DNA of 64,000 nucleotides from Coprinellus micaceus (taxonomy: Eukaryota > Basidiomycota > Agaricomycetes > Agaricales > Psathyrellaceae), in contig OX596336.1 in NCBI GenBank assembly GCA_951394405.1, positions 496,001 to 560,000 on the forward strand, given 5' to 3'. A program made the translations under genes and the position numbers. A model generated the notes under the pieces. It was not told where the DNA came from, ran no database searches, and was given only the letters and a program-made list of their open reading frames with translations. Numbering within the stretch: the stretch's first letter is position 1; every line of letters begins with the position of its first letter. Shown here one piece after another: positions 31,580-44,471 of this stretch.

Positions 31580-33090
31580 TTAAGTGATTAGAGGGCGGGA
31601 TGAAAGAGAGGCATGCATTTTACAGCTTTTCTATGTCCTCAAGGTATGAGGCGGAGTCGGGCGGAGGTACAATTTCGCTCATATCCGGCAAGCACATTCG
31701 CCGTGGCTGAGGGTTCGTCTGAGTTTTGGCCATATCAACGGTGTCTGGGCCAATTCCTGAACGCCGGGTCTGGTCGTGATGGTGGTCGGAGTCAAAGCCA
31801 ACTCACTGTCAGTTGGCCGACCTTGTAGCGGTCGGGGATCTCGGTCGAGATGACCGTGCACGACAAAGCCGTCCCAACCACCAATGCGGCCTTGTCTCCT
31901 GGAGTACGGGAAAAGATGAGATTTAGAGGGATCACTAATGACACTCAGAGGGCGGCCGGAATATTCATGAACCGCCGAGTCTCTTTCAGGGGTTGGACAT
32001 ATAATGTGGAATTTGGATTAAATCGGGGAACACGACGCCTACTTAGACAATTACTACGATAAAGCGGGGATGGACTTCGGTCGCTTGGACACATGCGATT
32101 GCCTACGTAGACCGATAAATCATCAACTGCTCGCACCCCAACAGGGAGGATCGTGAATCGTACCTTCAAGGTCGTATTTGTGAGATTTGATCACTCCATT
32201 CCGGATACGCGTTTCGTAGGTAGGCGCATGCACTCTGAGCCGCCGAATCCTCCGCTTCTTGCAGCCGAAACCCGGACCCTTGTCCCAGATCCCGAGGGGA
32301 AGAGCCCGATTCGGTGGGTACAACTATATGAGAGTTCAACAGTCATCCCTGGATCTGCGAGATGGAGAGCTGTACGCACTTCTGGCTATTGCGACAAACC
32401 CCTTCGATGGATCTCCTTGCCGCACATCCACTTCAGGTTTCGCAGAATTCCCAAACAACAATTCCACCGCTTTCCTGAAGACCTGGAGGGAGTCTGAGCT
32501 GCGTAAGTCCCGAGGCTTCGGCAAACACTCGAAGTCGACGGGGTTCGCTCACCACTCAAGCGACGGGAGCCGGAGCGGTCAGTAGGTGGTATCTCGGTGG
32601 GCATAAATGAACGGAGAGAAGGGCAGGGTTGGGTCGCCTTGAGGGAAACGCATGTGCTTTTAATATAGACAGATGAACGGGGCTAGTTGAGCGTGGGTAC
32701 CGATAAGCTTGTGCCATGTACATGTGACCAGATGGGCGTCGCAAGATTAAGCGCCCGTAGCCCGGCGGTCTCCCTCGGAGATCCGGGCTGAATGGGTTGG
32801 ATGGAATATAACTCCATATCTTCACAAAATGGAGCCGCGGCATTTTATTTCTACGAGAGCGCCTCGCAACCCCTCAGGCGCCCTGAATTCGGTCATATGA
32901 GGAGTCGATGCTGTCGTCATGTTTTCAGCGAGGCTGTGCTGTGGCAAAGCGGCCACCAGACCGGTTAACGTGCCTGAACGACACAGCTATTCAGAATAGG
33001 CTCGACTTGGCCATCGATATTTCCCGTCTTCCCTTTCTCTTTCATGCCGTGTGTATGGCCACCTGTAAGACAGCGCAATGGGTATACCTT
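31580..33090. other. About 1.5 kb without a recognised gene
   Basis: Several open frames of 60-115 codons overlap on both strands. None shows domain features. Upstream exons of the 33.1-34.0 kb surface protein gene might reach into the right end. Confidence 0.35.
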
Positions 33091-33099
33091 TTTTTCGCC

Positions 33100-34055
33100 A
33101 AAATGGGAGTTCAGAGAGACTAACGGCAACGAAGACATTTAACACCGGGAATCAGAGCTCCTGCCACGTTGCCTCAGAGCTAGGGGGGGCTTGTGGTGAA
33201 GGAGGTGAGTACTTTAGCACACAGGGACTAGATATTACGGGGAGCAGCTTATGTATCCTGTTCCGCTTTCCAGATGTTCAGTTAGATGAGCTCAAACAAG
33301 GGGGCGTATACGTTGGCCCGTCTGTCGAAGGTGCAAGCCCCTGCCTGTGCAATTCAGTCTTCTACTCGATGCAGAGCGCATGCGCCCTCTGTCAAGGAAA
33401 CAGATACATTCGGTCAGGCACCTGTTCCTGATTGGAAGGGCAATGCCCCAAACTCACACTCCGATCCAGGTGGTCGCGATACAAATTCAACTGTACTGTA
33501 GTATATATATCACTGTAAGTACCGCCAGCCCAGAGCGAGCAATGCAACCCCTAACACACAACATTTAGGTTCCCTCGAGATATCCCGCCCACGATAACCG
33601 TCCCCGCTTGGGCATTTTTGGACGTCGAGAAGGAGGACACATTTAATGCCACCACAGCCGAGCTCCTAGCTGGATCCCTGCCCGACATTCTACCACCACC
33701 TCCGAGTATGACAACTACGGCCACAGGTCCCACATCGACAGGTTCGCCTAGCCCTTCGACGACCGCCGATCGTGGAAGTAACGCTGGAGCCATTGCTGGA
33801 GGTGCTATCGGTGCTGTGGTTGGTCTTGGTCTTATTTTAGGTTTAACCATGTTCGTTTTCCGCGTGTACTACAGACGACGAAGGGCTCCCCAATCCATTT
33901 CTCCGCCTTCCATTACGGTAGACGAAGCACCTGGGCCGCATGATCCCATTCGCAATTATGCTGCGAGTTTCGCCCACTACGGTCCCCCTCCTTCCGATAG
34001 ATCCTTCGGAGACAATGTATCTTTGAGGAGCCTCTCACAGACACACACCACATAG
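33100..34055 (+). CDS. Single-pass membrane protein with cysteine-rich ectodomain
   Basis: The exons encode QSSCHVASELGGACGEGG, then VYVGPSVEGASPCLCNSVFYSMQSACALCQG, a cysteine pattern I know from mushroom-type surface proteins. Across an intron (about 33513-33567) follow VPAWAFLDVEKEDTFN, a Thr/Ser/Pro-rich stalk and one transmembrane helix (AIAGGAIGAVVGLGLILGL) with a basic stop-transfer YYRRRRAP. A cytosolic tail of about 60 residues ends at TAG 34055. A cell-surface or wall-sensing role is inferred from layout only. The start and signal peptide are not resolved, so the 5' end is approximate. Confidence 0.6.
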
Positions 34056-34423
34056 CCAGAAATATTAATCGCGACCTCGTTACTTATCCTGTAATATGTC
34101 AGTACTCCCTCAATTGAGCATCCTCTCAACGTTTGAAGCCAGTGTCAGTAACTCGACGGATGTTTAACAAAATTATACACATTTCTCCGTGCGATATTGA
34201 CATTGGCCTATAGAAGCTCCGGTGTAAGTGTTGGCCTATAGTCGCAATGGTCAGGTCGTGGTATGGTTTACATCGAAATGATTTCAGTCGACCGGCCCCT
34301 AACCCACTGAAATAGGGGTTTGTGCCAAGCTGGACCAAACTTCGCGTTGCACGTTGGGCACGAGGCGAAGCACGCCGAAGTGACGTTGGAACTCGACCAC
34401 GACCATGACAGGCTTAGACTCTA

Positions 34424-34456
34424 CTCACCACCACCACCACCACCAAGACCACCACC
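34424..34456 (+). repeat. CAC/ACC trinucleotide microsatellite
   Basis: A short run of CAC triplets with one AAG interruption in the 5' leader of F-box gene 1. Gene 2 has a shorter CCACCACCA at the equivalent place (about 37277). Confidence 0.7.
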
Positions 34457-34485
34457 TAGAATTCGCCTCAGTCGTCTCGACTACA

Positions 34486-36878
34486 ATGTCGGTTCCACAC
34501 CTTAGAGAAGACTCTGTCGGACGGAGAAGGAGAAGGCGCAAAGACTTGAGCTTCCTGCCAGAAGTCCCAATGGACGTCCTCCTGGAGGTTCGAAGCCCTT
34601 GGTGTACTTTTCGAAGACAAGGAGTCCGACTAAATCCATCAGATACTCGTTCTGCTGGACCCCAAAGACCTCTTGACGATGTCACGCGCTAGCAAAGACT
34701 TCAGGAAGGTTCTGGTCAACGAGACCATGAATAGAGTCATTTGGAAGGTGAAGAGAAAGGAATACGGAGCTCCAGCTCCCCCTCCTGACTTCTCAGAGGC
34801 CAAATGGGTTGCTTTTCTGTTCAATTCATTCTGCATCGTAAGTTTATGTCCCCCGGTTTCAATCCACACATCCGCTGACGATGAAGCTAGGGATGTGCTA
34901 CGCCTAACGTCATCACCGATTTTTTCTTGCTAAAGCGCATCTGTGTCGCGTGCAAAAAGGCAAAGTGAGTGGTCGACCCTCTATATCGACGCACCTTGGC
35001 GAATCCGTTTTATTAGTTACCTCTCGGAGAGTGAAATGAATCCCGAATATGCTGGACTTCTCCAATACGTTCCAACGACCTACTGTACGTTCATCCCTAC
35101 TTGTTCAGCCCCACATTTCTTGAAAAATGGGGATCATGCAGACGCTCCTGCTTCATCTAAAGAGCCGGCTGATGGACGATATTGCTGGACGCCCGACTTT
35201 GAACGGGTCATCTGCATGTCGAATGGGCTCCGGGATTTGATTGCGATCAACTGTCCAGACGCAAGGGCAGAGCTGGAGCTATTCCAACAGAAACAACTCG
35301 GCCTAGTGCAGTGGATCGATAGGGTATGCAGGGTATCTTTTTTGGAACCTCCTGCGCTGACTCTGTCTCTCAAGATGGCCTCTGAGTTGTACGGCTGGGC
35401 AGGGGCACTCCAGGTGCAACGACAGCTCGACAAAGCATCGGTCAAAGCACGACGCGCAGAAATGTACGTTGACCTTTGACTGTCGTTACTCCCCTATGTT
35501 CATTACGAGCAGTGTCCGACTGCACTTCTACGAACTAGGGTACGAACAAATGGACGTTGACCAGGTCATCAACTCCACCAAACTCGGGGTCTGCGGAAAA
35601 ACGGCGGATGTCACTACTCGAGGTTAGCCCGGTTTACCATTCGCTTCTCGAGGTTTACGTTCTCCATCCAGTTTGGAACAACATTCGCGCCAAGCTGGAG
35701 CCCTCCGTCATCCGGGCTAGGGAAGCCCGGCTATTCGGTCTACGATGCGAGCTCTTCAAAACTCGAGTCCGGATGTTCACTCCCGTCTGGAATGAATGGA
35801 AATCGACTCTCAACCTCTCGACAGCCGCGGCCCTTACCTACCCGTCAGCACGAGACATCGCCCGCTCCCCCGCCCTCTCTGGTTTGATACGTTCTGAGGA
35901 TGGCGGTGTGTCCAGAGACACATTCCAAGCTATGGTCAAGGAGTTCCCCGGCATCATAGCTGACTTTTTTTCTAGCAAGAAGGCCGATCTACGTGGGATG
36001 ATACCCTACGAGAACATCTCGGCGAGCTCTCCTGACCCTCTCGAGCTCGCAACCTCGGTATTCAAGCCTCCCCACAACTGCGACCGTTCCTATCCTCAGT
36101 TCGAATGCGAAGGCGTAGTCATTGGCTGGAAGCAGCACTCGATGCTACATGGACGGGAGCCAGACCACGTGGCGCTCCAGTATGAATGCAGAGTACATGT
36201 CACCCATCTAGGGAAATTCAGCCCGGAGCTTTCAAAAGTAGCTTCGTCCCTGGTCGAGGCGTGTTTTAGAGATCCGTATACCACCACTGCGGGAGATATG
36301 GACATGTTGGGGAAGCGGTTCATGTGCCAGGAGTGTGGGAACGATGTCCCTATACAACAGTACGGGCGGTGTGTCGAGGTTGAGGGGGAGGTACCTAGAA
36401 CACAGACGGTTCTGAAGGCGTATACGTGGCGTGCAGCGGTACGTACGCGAGGCGGCACAAATGTCCTTACACTGATTGTCCCGCCGTTTGAATAGCTTTC
36501 ACACTACCTTTCTCATTCTAGTTGTAAAAGCCCGAGTCCATTCAAGTTGCTATACGCTGCGACCCACCTCAAGGCAGTGCGAGACGCTGAAGCTGAGGCT
36601 GAACCGGGTATCTTAGATGAATTACGAGCATGGTTTTGTAACCACTGTTCTGGCCCCAATGGCGACAAATCTACTACGATAGGCAATATCACCCACCACC
36701 TAGCTGTTGCGTACGTCTATTTTCCAAGTCCGGGCGTTCCCCATGCTGACGGATCATGGTTATCTGTAGGCATAATCGAGGTGATCCGAGGAAAGAGGTC
36801 GATTACATCTTCAACGAAGCATACCGGACCAAACTTGAGCAACCTCAATCGATCGGGGTCATAAACGACGACTCCTGA
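34486..36878 (+). CDS. F-box/zinc-finger protein, cassette copy 1
   Basis: Start ATG 34486. About nine exons with 50-60 nt introns. The F-box lies at residues about 20-65: LSFLPEVPMDVLLE, then across an intron ILVLLDPKDLLTMSRASKDFRKVL, followed by the agaricomycete motif PPPDFSEAKWVAFLFNSFC. Next come VITDFFLLKRICVACKKAK (CxxC), HFYELGYEQMDVDQV, and a long exon with LELATSVFKPPHNC, VIGWKQHSMLHG and RFMCQECG (CxxC). The C-terminus has a zinc-finger pattern C-x2-C-x16-H-x4-H (WFCNHC ... HHLAVAH), with the last intron just before the final His. Stop TGA 36878. F-box proteins recruit substrates to SCF ubiquitin ligases. No disabling lesion seen. Confidence 0.8.
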
Positions 36879-36962
36879 TACCACTACAACAATGTCAGCA
36901 GAGTTGCTGACAATCCAAACTAATTTACTTACTATGCGCCCTAATTTACACGTATATGCTCA

Positions 36963-37190
36963 CTAACCGTACAAGTATCCCCTCACTTTTTGTCGATCTA
37001 CTTGGTGTACCGAGGTGCTTTCGGCGGGGTGAATCGCCTTCTTGCTGACTCGCCGTCGAGCGTCTTTGCGCGACTTTTTCTGGGCATGCCTGCTGGGATA
37101 GCCGACTGATGAGGCGATTTTCGACTTGCGGTACAGTTCACGGCCGACTCGAAAGCCCCCAGCAAGTTGCCGAAATAGGGGTTTGTGCCG
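36963..37190 (-). pseudogene. Tail relic of a DUF6697-like gene between F-box copies 1 and 2
   Basis: On the minus strand, KSKIASSVGYPSRHAQKK followed by SRKDARRRVSKKA (about 37130-37030) matches the tail of gene G (IASSVVCPSKRAQRR, SRKDARRRASQQA). Only this part of the gene remains. It sits immediately downstream of F-box copy 1, in the same convergent place that G and H occupy downstream of copies 2 and 3. Confidence 0.7.
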
Positions 37191-37314
37191 AGCTGAAATC
37201 TCCCGTGACAAATTGGGCAAGGCGCGTGACGCGTCTGACCCACGCCAACGCCGAACGGAAATTGCGTTGGACCGCAACCACCACCATCTAGAGCTCGTCT
37301 CGTTCGTCTCTACA

Positions 37315-39746
37315 ATGTCGACTCTCCAGCCCAGCGACGGCGGCGATTACGTTCCGCCACCCCAGGCTACCGGACGGAGAGGGAGAAGGCGCAAAGACCT
37401 GAGCTTCCTCCCAGAAGTCCCAATGGATGTTCTGCTGGAGGTTCGCGGCCCTTCGTGTACTATTGAAGGGGAGGAACCTGACTAAATCCTATTAGATACT
37501 CGTTCTACTCGAGCCCAAGGATCTCTTGACAATGTCACGGGCTAGCAAAGACTTCAGGAAGGCTTTGGTCAACGAGACCATGAACAGAGTCATCTGGAAG
37601 GTGAAGCGGGAGGAGTCTGGGGCTCCAGCTCCTCCTCCTGACTTCTCCGAGGCCAAATGGGTTGGCTTTCTGTTCAACTCTTTTTGCTTTGTGAGTTTAT
37701 CGCGGCCGATTGCATCTGATCATTCGTTGACGACGAAGCTAGGGATGTGCTACGCCTAACGTCATCACCGACTTTTTCTTGCTAAAGCGAATCTGCGTCG
37801 CGTGTAAAAAGGCCAAGTGAGTTTACCGCCTCCTGTATCGGCGTAAACCGACGAATTCATTCCAGCTACCTCTTGGAGGACGAAGCAAATCCCGACTACG
37901 CGGGGCTTCTTCAATACGTTCCGATGACCTGCTGTGCGTCCACCCCCTACTGACGCACCACACCTCTCAAAATACTCGTACTCATACAGACGCCCCTGCT
38001 TCATCGAAGGAGCCATCTGAGGAACGATACTGCTGGACACCCGACTTTGAGCAAGTTATTTACACGTGGAATCGGCTCTGGGACTTGATTGAGAACAACG
38101 ATCCGGAGGCAAGGGCGGAGGTGGAGCTCTTTAAACAGAAGCGGCTTGACCTTGTGCAGTGGATCGATAGGGTAGGTAGGATGCTTTGTGTTGGAGCGTC
38201 CTGTGCTGATTCAGTCCCTCAAGACGGCGCCTGAGTTGTACGGCTGGGCAGGAGCCCTCCAGGAGCAACGACAACTTGACAAAGCGTCAATCAACGAACG
38301 ACGCGCAGAAACGTACGTGGCCATGTGGCTACCACTGCTCTCTGCTAATGACGAGCAGCGTTCGACTGCACTTCTACGGGCTAGGGTACGAGCAAGTGGA
38401 TGTCGACGAAGTAGTCGACTCGACCACCCTTGAAGTATGCGGAAAACCGGCGAATATCACGAATCGAGGTTAGCCCGGTCTTACACCCCTATCGCTTTTT
38501 GAAGCTTACGTTCTCCACGTAGTTTGGAACAACATTCGTGCCAAACTGGAGCCCTCCGTTATCCAGGCTTGGGAAGCTCGGCTATATGGGTTACGATGCG
38601 AGCTATTCAACATCCGAGTCCAGATGTTCGCTCCCGTCTGGGACGAATGGAAATTGTCTCTAAACCTCTCTACAGCTGACTACCTCACTTACCCGTCCGC
38701 GGGAGATATTGCCCGTCTCCCCATCCTCTCTAGCTTGATGCATTCAGAGGCCGACGATGTGTCCAGAGATAGCTTCCTGGCTATGGTCGAGGAGTTCCCT
38801 AGCATCATCGCTGACTTTCTTTCAAGCAAGAAGGCTGATTTGCGTGATATGATACCCTTGGAACACACCTCGGCGGACTCTCCTGACCGTCTTGAGCTCG
38901 CGGCCTCAGTATTCAAGCCTCCCTACAACTGCGATCGTGCCTGCCCTCAGTTCGAATGGGAAGGCGTGGTCATCGGCTGGAAGCAGCACTCGATGTTGCA
39001 TGGGTGGGATACAGACGATGAAGCTTCCCAGTATGGATGGAGCGTGCCCGTCATCCACCTGGGGAGGTTCGACCAAGAGCTATCGAGAGTAGCTTCGTTC
39101 CTGGTCGAGGCGTGCGGTAGGGATCCCTGCACCACCACCACAGAAGATATGGACGTGTTGGATATGCGTTTTATGTGCCGTGAGTGCATGAACATCGCTC
39201 TTCGGCAACGGTATGGGCTCCGCGTCGATCTTGAGGGGGAGATCCCTAGAACCCGGATGGTCGTGAAAGCGTATACGTGGCGTGCAGCGGTACGTACGCA
39301 TCCGCTTTCGAGATGAATTAAGTGCGCTTACGCTGATTGACCCGCCAGCTTTCGCACCACCGTTCTCATTTTGGTCGTGATAGTCCAAGACCATTCAAGT
39401 TACTTGACGATCCGACGTACCTCGAGGCTGCGCGGGACGCCGAGGCGGACGCCGAACCGGGTATCTTGGCTCAACTTCCAGCATGGTTCTGTAACCACTG
39501 TTCTGGCCCCGATGGTGGGGATTCCGCTACGATAGGCACTGTCTCCCGCCATCTAGCCATTGAGTGAGTGCACTCACCAAGTCCCGGGTTGTTCTCATGC
39601 TGACGAACCTTGGTTGACTCTGTAGGCATGATCGACGTGCTCCGAGGAAAGGCGTGGACTATATCTTCAACGAAGCGTACCGAACCAAACTTGAAGAACC
39701 TCGGTCGATTGAAGTCTTCTACGAACGCGTACCCGTGGACCTCTGA
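37315..39746 (+). CDS. F-box/zinc-finger protein, cassette copy 2
   Basis: Close tandem paralogue of copy 1, with the same 5' leader, exon layout and 3' flank. Start ATG 37315 (MSTLQPSDGGDYVPPP), F-box LSFLPEVPMDVLLE / ILVLEPKDLLTMSRASKDF, then PPPDFSEAKWVGFLFNSFC, RICVACKKAK, LGYEQVDVDEVVDS, LELAASVFKPPYNC, RFMCRECM. The C-terminal zinc finger C-x2-C-x16-H-x4-H is WFCNHC ... RHLAIEH, again with the intron just before the last His. It ends RAPRKGVDYIFNEAYRTK ... VPVDL and TGA 39746. It appears intact. The downstream convergent neighbour is gene G, 165 bp away. Confidence 0.8.
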
Positions 39747-39911
39747 AGCCGCGACGACGGAGCTGTTGATAATTTACACGTATATAATTACTAACCGTAC
39801 AAGTATACGCTCATTTTTGTTGGCCTGCCAGTGTGGCGACCCTACGGAAAATGCAAACTAACTTACACCCCAAACTGGTCCGAGGATACCGCTTAGTCAC
39901 GCTGTGGTCGC

Positions 39912-41288
39912 TCATGTGAAAGGCTGGCTCTCCTCCTGGTCTCGTATCGCCCAGGAAAGTGTTGACAGGTTCGGCTTTGCCCCTGTCCCAATGACAGTAC
40001 TTTCTGTTCGAGGCGGTTTCGATGGGTCCAGTGTCGCCGCGAGCTCTCGTGCCGGGTTGGTCGCCTGCTGGCTGGCTCGTCGTCGAGCGTCCTTCCGTGA
40101 CTTTCTCCTCTGAGCGCGCTTGCTGGGACAGACGACTGATGAGGCGATCGGCGACCGCTGGCTCGAAATACTAGCAAGCGTTGTCGTTGTCCTGGCCGGA
40201 GTAGGGAAGGCCGCTACTACGGATCGCGCCTGCGCCAGGGTGGTGGCGGACCACTGCCAAGGCGCCGGGTGATTTGTTGGTAAAGCAGGGGTGGATGAGG
40301 ATGCTGCTGAGGATGCGCCCGCCCCTGATCGTTTCAGCAGCTCCCCAGATACCTTCCAAGCCTCAAACTCCTGAAGGACACGCTTCGTTGAAGAAGCTTT
40401 GAAGTCGACGCACTCCATTCGTAGGACTGCGACTCTCTGCCGAGGAAAATCCGTCAGCTCGCGCTCCTCATGACGCATGAAATCTATACCTCTTCGCCGG
40501 CCGTGTAGGCAATGATTATATCGTCCTCATCCAGTGTACCCTCTCCGCTCTTCTTCATCTCTATCCTGTCCCTCATCCTTATGTAATTGGGATCTCGGCT
40601 GTGCAGCACAAACTTAGCCCATTCGCTCTTCGCCTAAAAGCACGAGTGTCGGTTGCACCCATTAGATTGGATAGTGGGCCATGAGGTGTTCAAAAGCACT
40701 CACCCTTCCGCTCTGTGCACAAAACTGCTCCCTGGTCAAACTACCCGCTGATCGAAAAACATAGTCTCCCAGGTACACCCATCTCCAACTGTTTACCTCA
40801 TATCGGAAAACGCTGCGCCGGCCCTGGTGTCGAAGGAATTCCTCTGCAGCAACCAATAAACCCGGGTCTCCGTACGCCTTTGGCATTGATGGGTTGCTTT
40901 CGGGTTTAAGAAAAAGAGAGCCACTTCCCGCTGGCCCGAGTTCCGTCAGCTTCGTCACGAAGTCGTCGAATCGTTCGTTTGGCCCGTTATGAGGGATGTA
41001 TAATTCATGTGCAATTTGCGATGTGTGGACCGGAGGGTGAGAGGCAGTTCCCTGAAGCATCTCTTCAACGACTGAGAGCGGGATTTTGAAAGGATGCCTC
41101 TCTTTTCTCCGACGCTGGGGAGACGCCTTGATCTCGATGGCCTTGGGCCGATGTTTCTGTATCATCTTGGCTTGACGCCGGGCGCTTTTTAATAGAGCGG
41201 ACCGTAAAGAGCCAACTCCAGTAGCAGAGCTGGAGCTTTCCATACAATTCCTCTCACTCAGAGGTCTGGCACCAGATAGGCTTTCCAT
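39912..41288 (-). CDS. Gene G: DUF6697-like protein, cassette type, 417 aa
   Basis: Three exons (41288-40704, 40633-40500 with the donor at 40489, and 40436-39912); exon 2 is best read as 40633-40490, giving 417 aa. Unlike A-E there is no coiled-coil head. A basic start (QKHRPKAIEI, QRRRKERHPFKIPLSVVEEML) leads to a core with NPSMPKAYGDPGLL, RRSVFRY and WRWVYLGDYVFRSAGSLTREQF. Exon 2 is the helical exon ending YTAGEE but is 24 codons shorter than in H. Exon 3 begins VAVLRMECVDF; the long tail is Ala/Ser-rich, then basic (RKSRKDARRR). The intron positions match genes A-E and H. Function unknown. Confidence 0.8.
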
Positions 41289-41289
41289 G

Positions 41290-41872
41290 GGAGATGGTGG
41301 GGGTGATAAACAGCAATGCGAGAAGCACCAGGTCCCTGACTCTCGAGAGTGACTTCAGTCGGTCTCGTGCCTGATGGGGACCTGATGGGCGCTGGCCTGG
41401 CCCTTCACGATGGCTTCTTGTTCCGTTACAACTGCTGGCTGACTGGTCATGAATGTCCAGGCATACCACCTCGCCCGTCGGGAAGTGCCGAACGACTGAT
41501 AGCGCTAAGTCGTGTTGTGTTCGCTCACGCGGAATTCTTTCCTCCTCACAAAGGTATCGTACCGCCTAGGGGAGCACTACTGCTTCGTACAGAGCACTGT
41601 GGCGTTCGCCGTTGGCCCCTGTTCCAATGATGGTGGCTCCTTAAACAAGCGCCCGTGCTCCGCGTGCCTAGTCGATATCCAAAGCTTACGCCAAACACGC
41701 CAAGCACCTCGACGCGTCAAAAAGATGAACGCGTCTTTCTTGTGACCACCATTTCCTCTTGACCCCAGCACCTTCAGTAGCTGAGGGGTAATGGCCAGTG
41801 TCATGAACGCAGCACATGAGGGTGGGCGATATGAATGATCAGGAACGACGTAACGGTGTTAGCTAACCATGA
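41290..41872. other. Divergent spacer between gene G and F-box copy 3
   Basis: No gene seen. It should hold both promoters. A 48-bp stretch just upstream of the G start resembles the first codons of gene H but lacks an in-frame ATG there, so G probably lost the upstream start. Confidence 0.4.
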
Positions 41873-44292
41873 ATGTGCCATCTAGGAACAACCCTGAGGC
41901 AAGATGCCCTGCACGACGAATCTAGGAGACTTCTGAGGCGCAGGGACCTCAGTCTTCTCCCCACGGTTCCTCTGGATGTCTTGCTCGAGGTGGGTGCACG
42001 CCAATGTCAAGGTTCCTACAGCCGCCACATGCCAAGCCCTATTCCAGGTTCTCCTGCTACTCGAGCCCAAGGATCTCATCACTATGGCTCGAGCAAGCAA
42101 GACGTTTAGGCGGGCCTTGATAAACGAGGACATGGACAAGAATGTGTGGAAACACAAGAGGCAGGAGTTTGGAGCCCCTGACCCGCCTCCAGGCTTCTCG
42201 GAAGCCAAATGGGTCGCGTTTTTGTTCAGTTCCTTTTGCTATGTGAGCAATCTATTTTTCCTTTCGCTTGCATGCCTAACGAAGTAGGACTCTAGAATTG
42301 CGCAACCCCCAACGTGCTCACCGATTTCTTCCTTCTGAAGAGGGCGTGTGTTGCGTGTAAACGAGCAAAGTGAGTGCGGCTTCAGTTATGGTGCCGTACG
42401 GTGCTCACCATCGATAGCTATATCCCCCAGTACAGCATAAACGCCGACCTAGACGAACAGCTCCTGGATGGTGTCCCGTTTACGGGTGGTAAGTCTGCAC
42501 TCTCCGTTTTACCCATCCTATCCACATTTTGGGCTAGATGGTCCCACCGCACGAGACCGCGGAAATGGAAGCTACTGCTGGAAGAGCGAGATCGAGGAGG
42601 TGGTTTCCAAGTGGAACATGTACCAGGAACTGGACATGCAGGGCTTTCCCGACGCGATGGAGCAGTTCACGAATTACTGGCAGGGCCGAATCGAATATGT
42701 TCATTGGATCCAGGAGGTATGGGCGAACTATTAGACCTTTTTTCCAGTCTCTGAATATTCTTTCCAGAACGGCCAAGCATGCTACGACTGGGCAGAGGCT
42801 CTTCAACAGAGGAGGTTGCAGGATAGGGACTATATCAACCAAATGCGGGCTGAAACGTGCGTTTATGGTCATGCCCTTTCACGTGCCGAAAATCTGACAT
42901 ATCAGCAGTGTTCGACGGCACTTCTACGAACAAGGTTACGAGGTTATCGATGTAGACGCTGTAATTCACCCAGGGGCCCCTGAAATCAAGGGAACGACTG
43001 AAACTATCACACCACGAGGTCTGTCTTCGTTGCATACCTTTTGAATGGCGCCTAAGCGTCTTTTCAGTCATGAGGAACATCGAATCCAAGGTCGAGCCAG
43101 AGATTATCCATGCCAGAGACGCACGGATGTACGGCTTGAAGCTCGACCTCATGGACGCGCGGATGGAACTCCTGCGCCCTCTATGGCAGCAATGGATTGC
43201 CTCCCTCGGTGTGTCCACCGCTGAGGTGCTAACATATCCACCGGAGCGATTCTTCGCCGAGTTACCCGGCGTCGTCTCTCTCCTCGAGGCCGGTCCAGAG
43301 GTCCCGGTAACCCAAGAAAGCTTCTACCACGTAGCTCAAGCGTTCCCCCAGATTGTCGAGGCCTACCGTGATGTGACCCGACGCGACTTACTATCCCAGC
43401 TCCCCTTTTCAAAATATGCCTCACCTCTCGAACTGGCAACGTCCGTTTTCGCCCCTCCCCCCAACATCTATAGCGACCTCAATGACGAAGGCCCAAACGG
43501 ACTTGTCATCGGGTGGAAGATGCATTCGGTCTATCATGGCTGGGCGCCTGACGAAGTGGCGCAGGAGCTTGAGTTCATGGTGGAGCGCCAGTGCGTCGGC
43601 GAATACATCGAGGAACTGTCACACCTCGCTGCATCCCTTGTCCGGATGTGCGGTCGCGACTCGAGGGGGTGCACGGCGGAGGATATGGATCGAATTGACA
43701 AGCGGTTCCTTTGTCGGGAATGTATGAAATCAGCCCTCCGCATGCGCTTAGGATCCCAAGTGGACGTCGATGGAAATATCGGACCAGCAAGTATTGATGT
43801 GGAAGCCTTTACATGGCGTAGGGCGGTGAGTCTGAATGACATCCCTTGAAATGAGTTTGTTCAAGCAGGCTGATGGCAATCCCTTTTAGCTGTCGCATGC
43901 GTGGACGAAGCACCCGGATTCGATTCCTCAGCTGACGTTCACCTTGCTTGAGGAGCCGGCACTGGTCCGCCAAGTTTGCGAGGTGGAGCGTTTGGCGAGG
44001 GAAAGGCAGCAGATGTGTCTTTCCGCATGGTTCTGCAACCACTGCTACGCCATAAACCAAAATGGCCCCACGCCAATGGGTGTCGTCAACACGCATCTAC
44101 GCGAAGTGTATGTCGAGTCACATGTATACTATTGACTCTATCATATTGACTGATCCATCCCCTAGTCACGATATCCAGAATCCAGGCAGTTCTGATCTCG
44201 TATTCAGCGAACGGCACCGGTTCCATGTCGAGCATCCGTCTAAAGTTCATATGATTTATGAACGATCGGAGACGATGAGATCCTCTCGATAA
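41873..44292 (+). CDS. F-box/zinc-finger protein, cassette copy 3
   Basis: More diverged paralogue of copies 1 and 2. Start ATG 41873 (MCHLGTTLRQDAL); exon 1 ends 41989. F-box LSLLPTVPLDVLLE / VLLLLEPKDLITMARASKTF, then PPPGFSEAKWVAFLFSSFC, LTDFFLLKRACVACKRAK, a long exon from MRNIESKVEPEIIHARDAR with LELATSVFAPPPN, LVIGWKMHSVYHGW and RFLCRECM. The C-terminal finger is WFCNHC ... THLREVH, with the conserved intron before the last His. The end is LVFSERHRFHVEHPSK ... and TAA 44292. No lesion found. It faces gene H across 179 bp. Confidence 0.8.
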
Positions 44293-44471
44293 GCCTCTCA
44301 CCATTCTGGCCGACTTGATATTCAGCTTCCCATCCTCGCAATGTTCGGAAAGACTCCTGGAGCCGAACCAAATCGTAAGTAATACACATTATAACTAGTT
44401 ATCCTATACACATCAAGAATAATGGCAGAGACCTTATAACAGACGCTACTTAGTAAATTCATCACCTTTTT

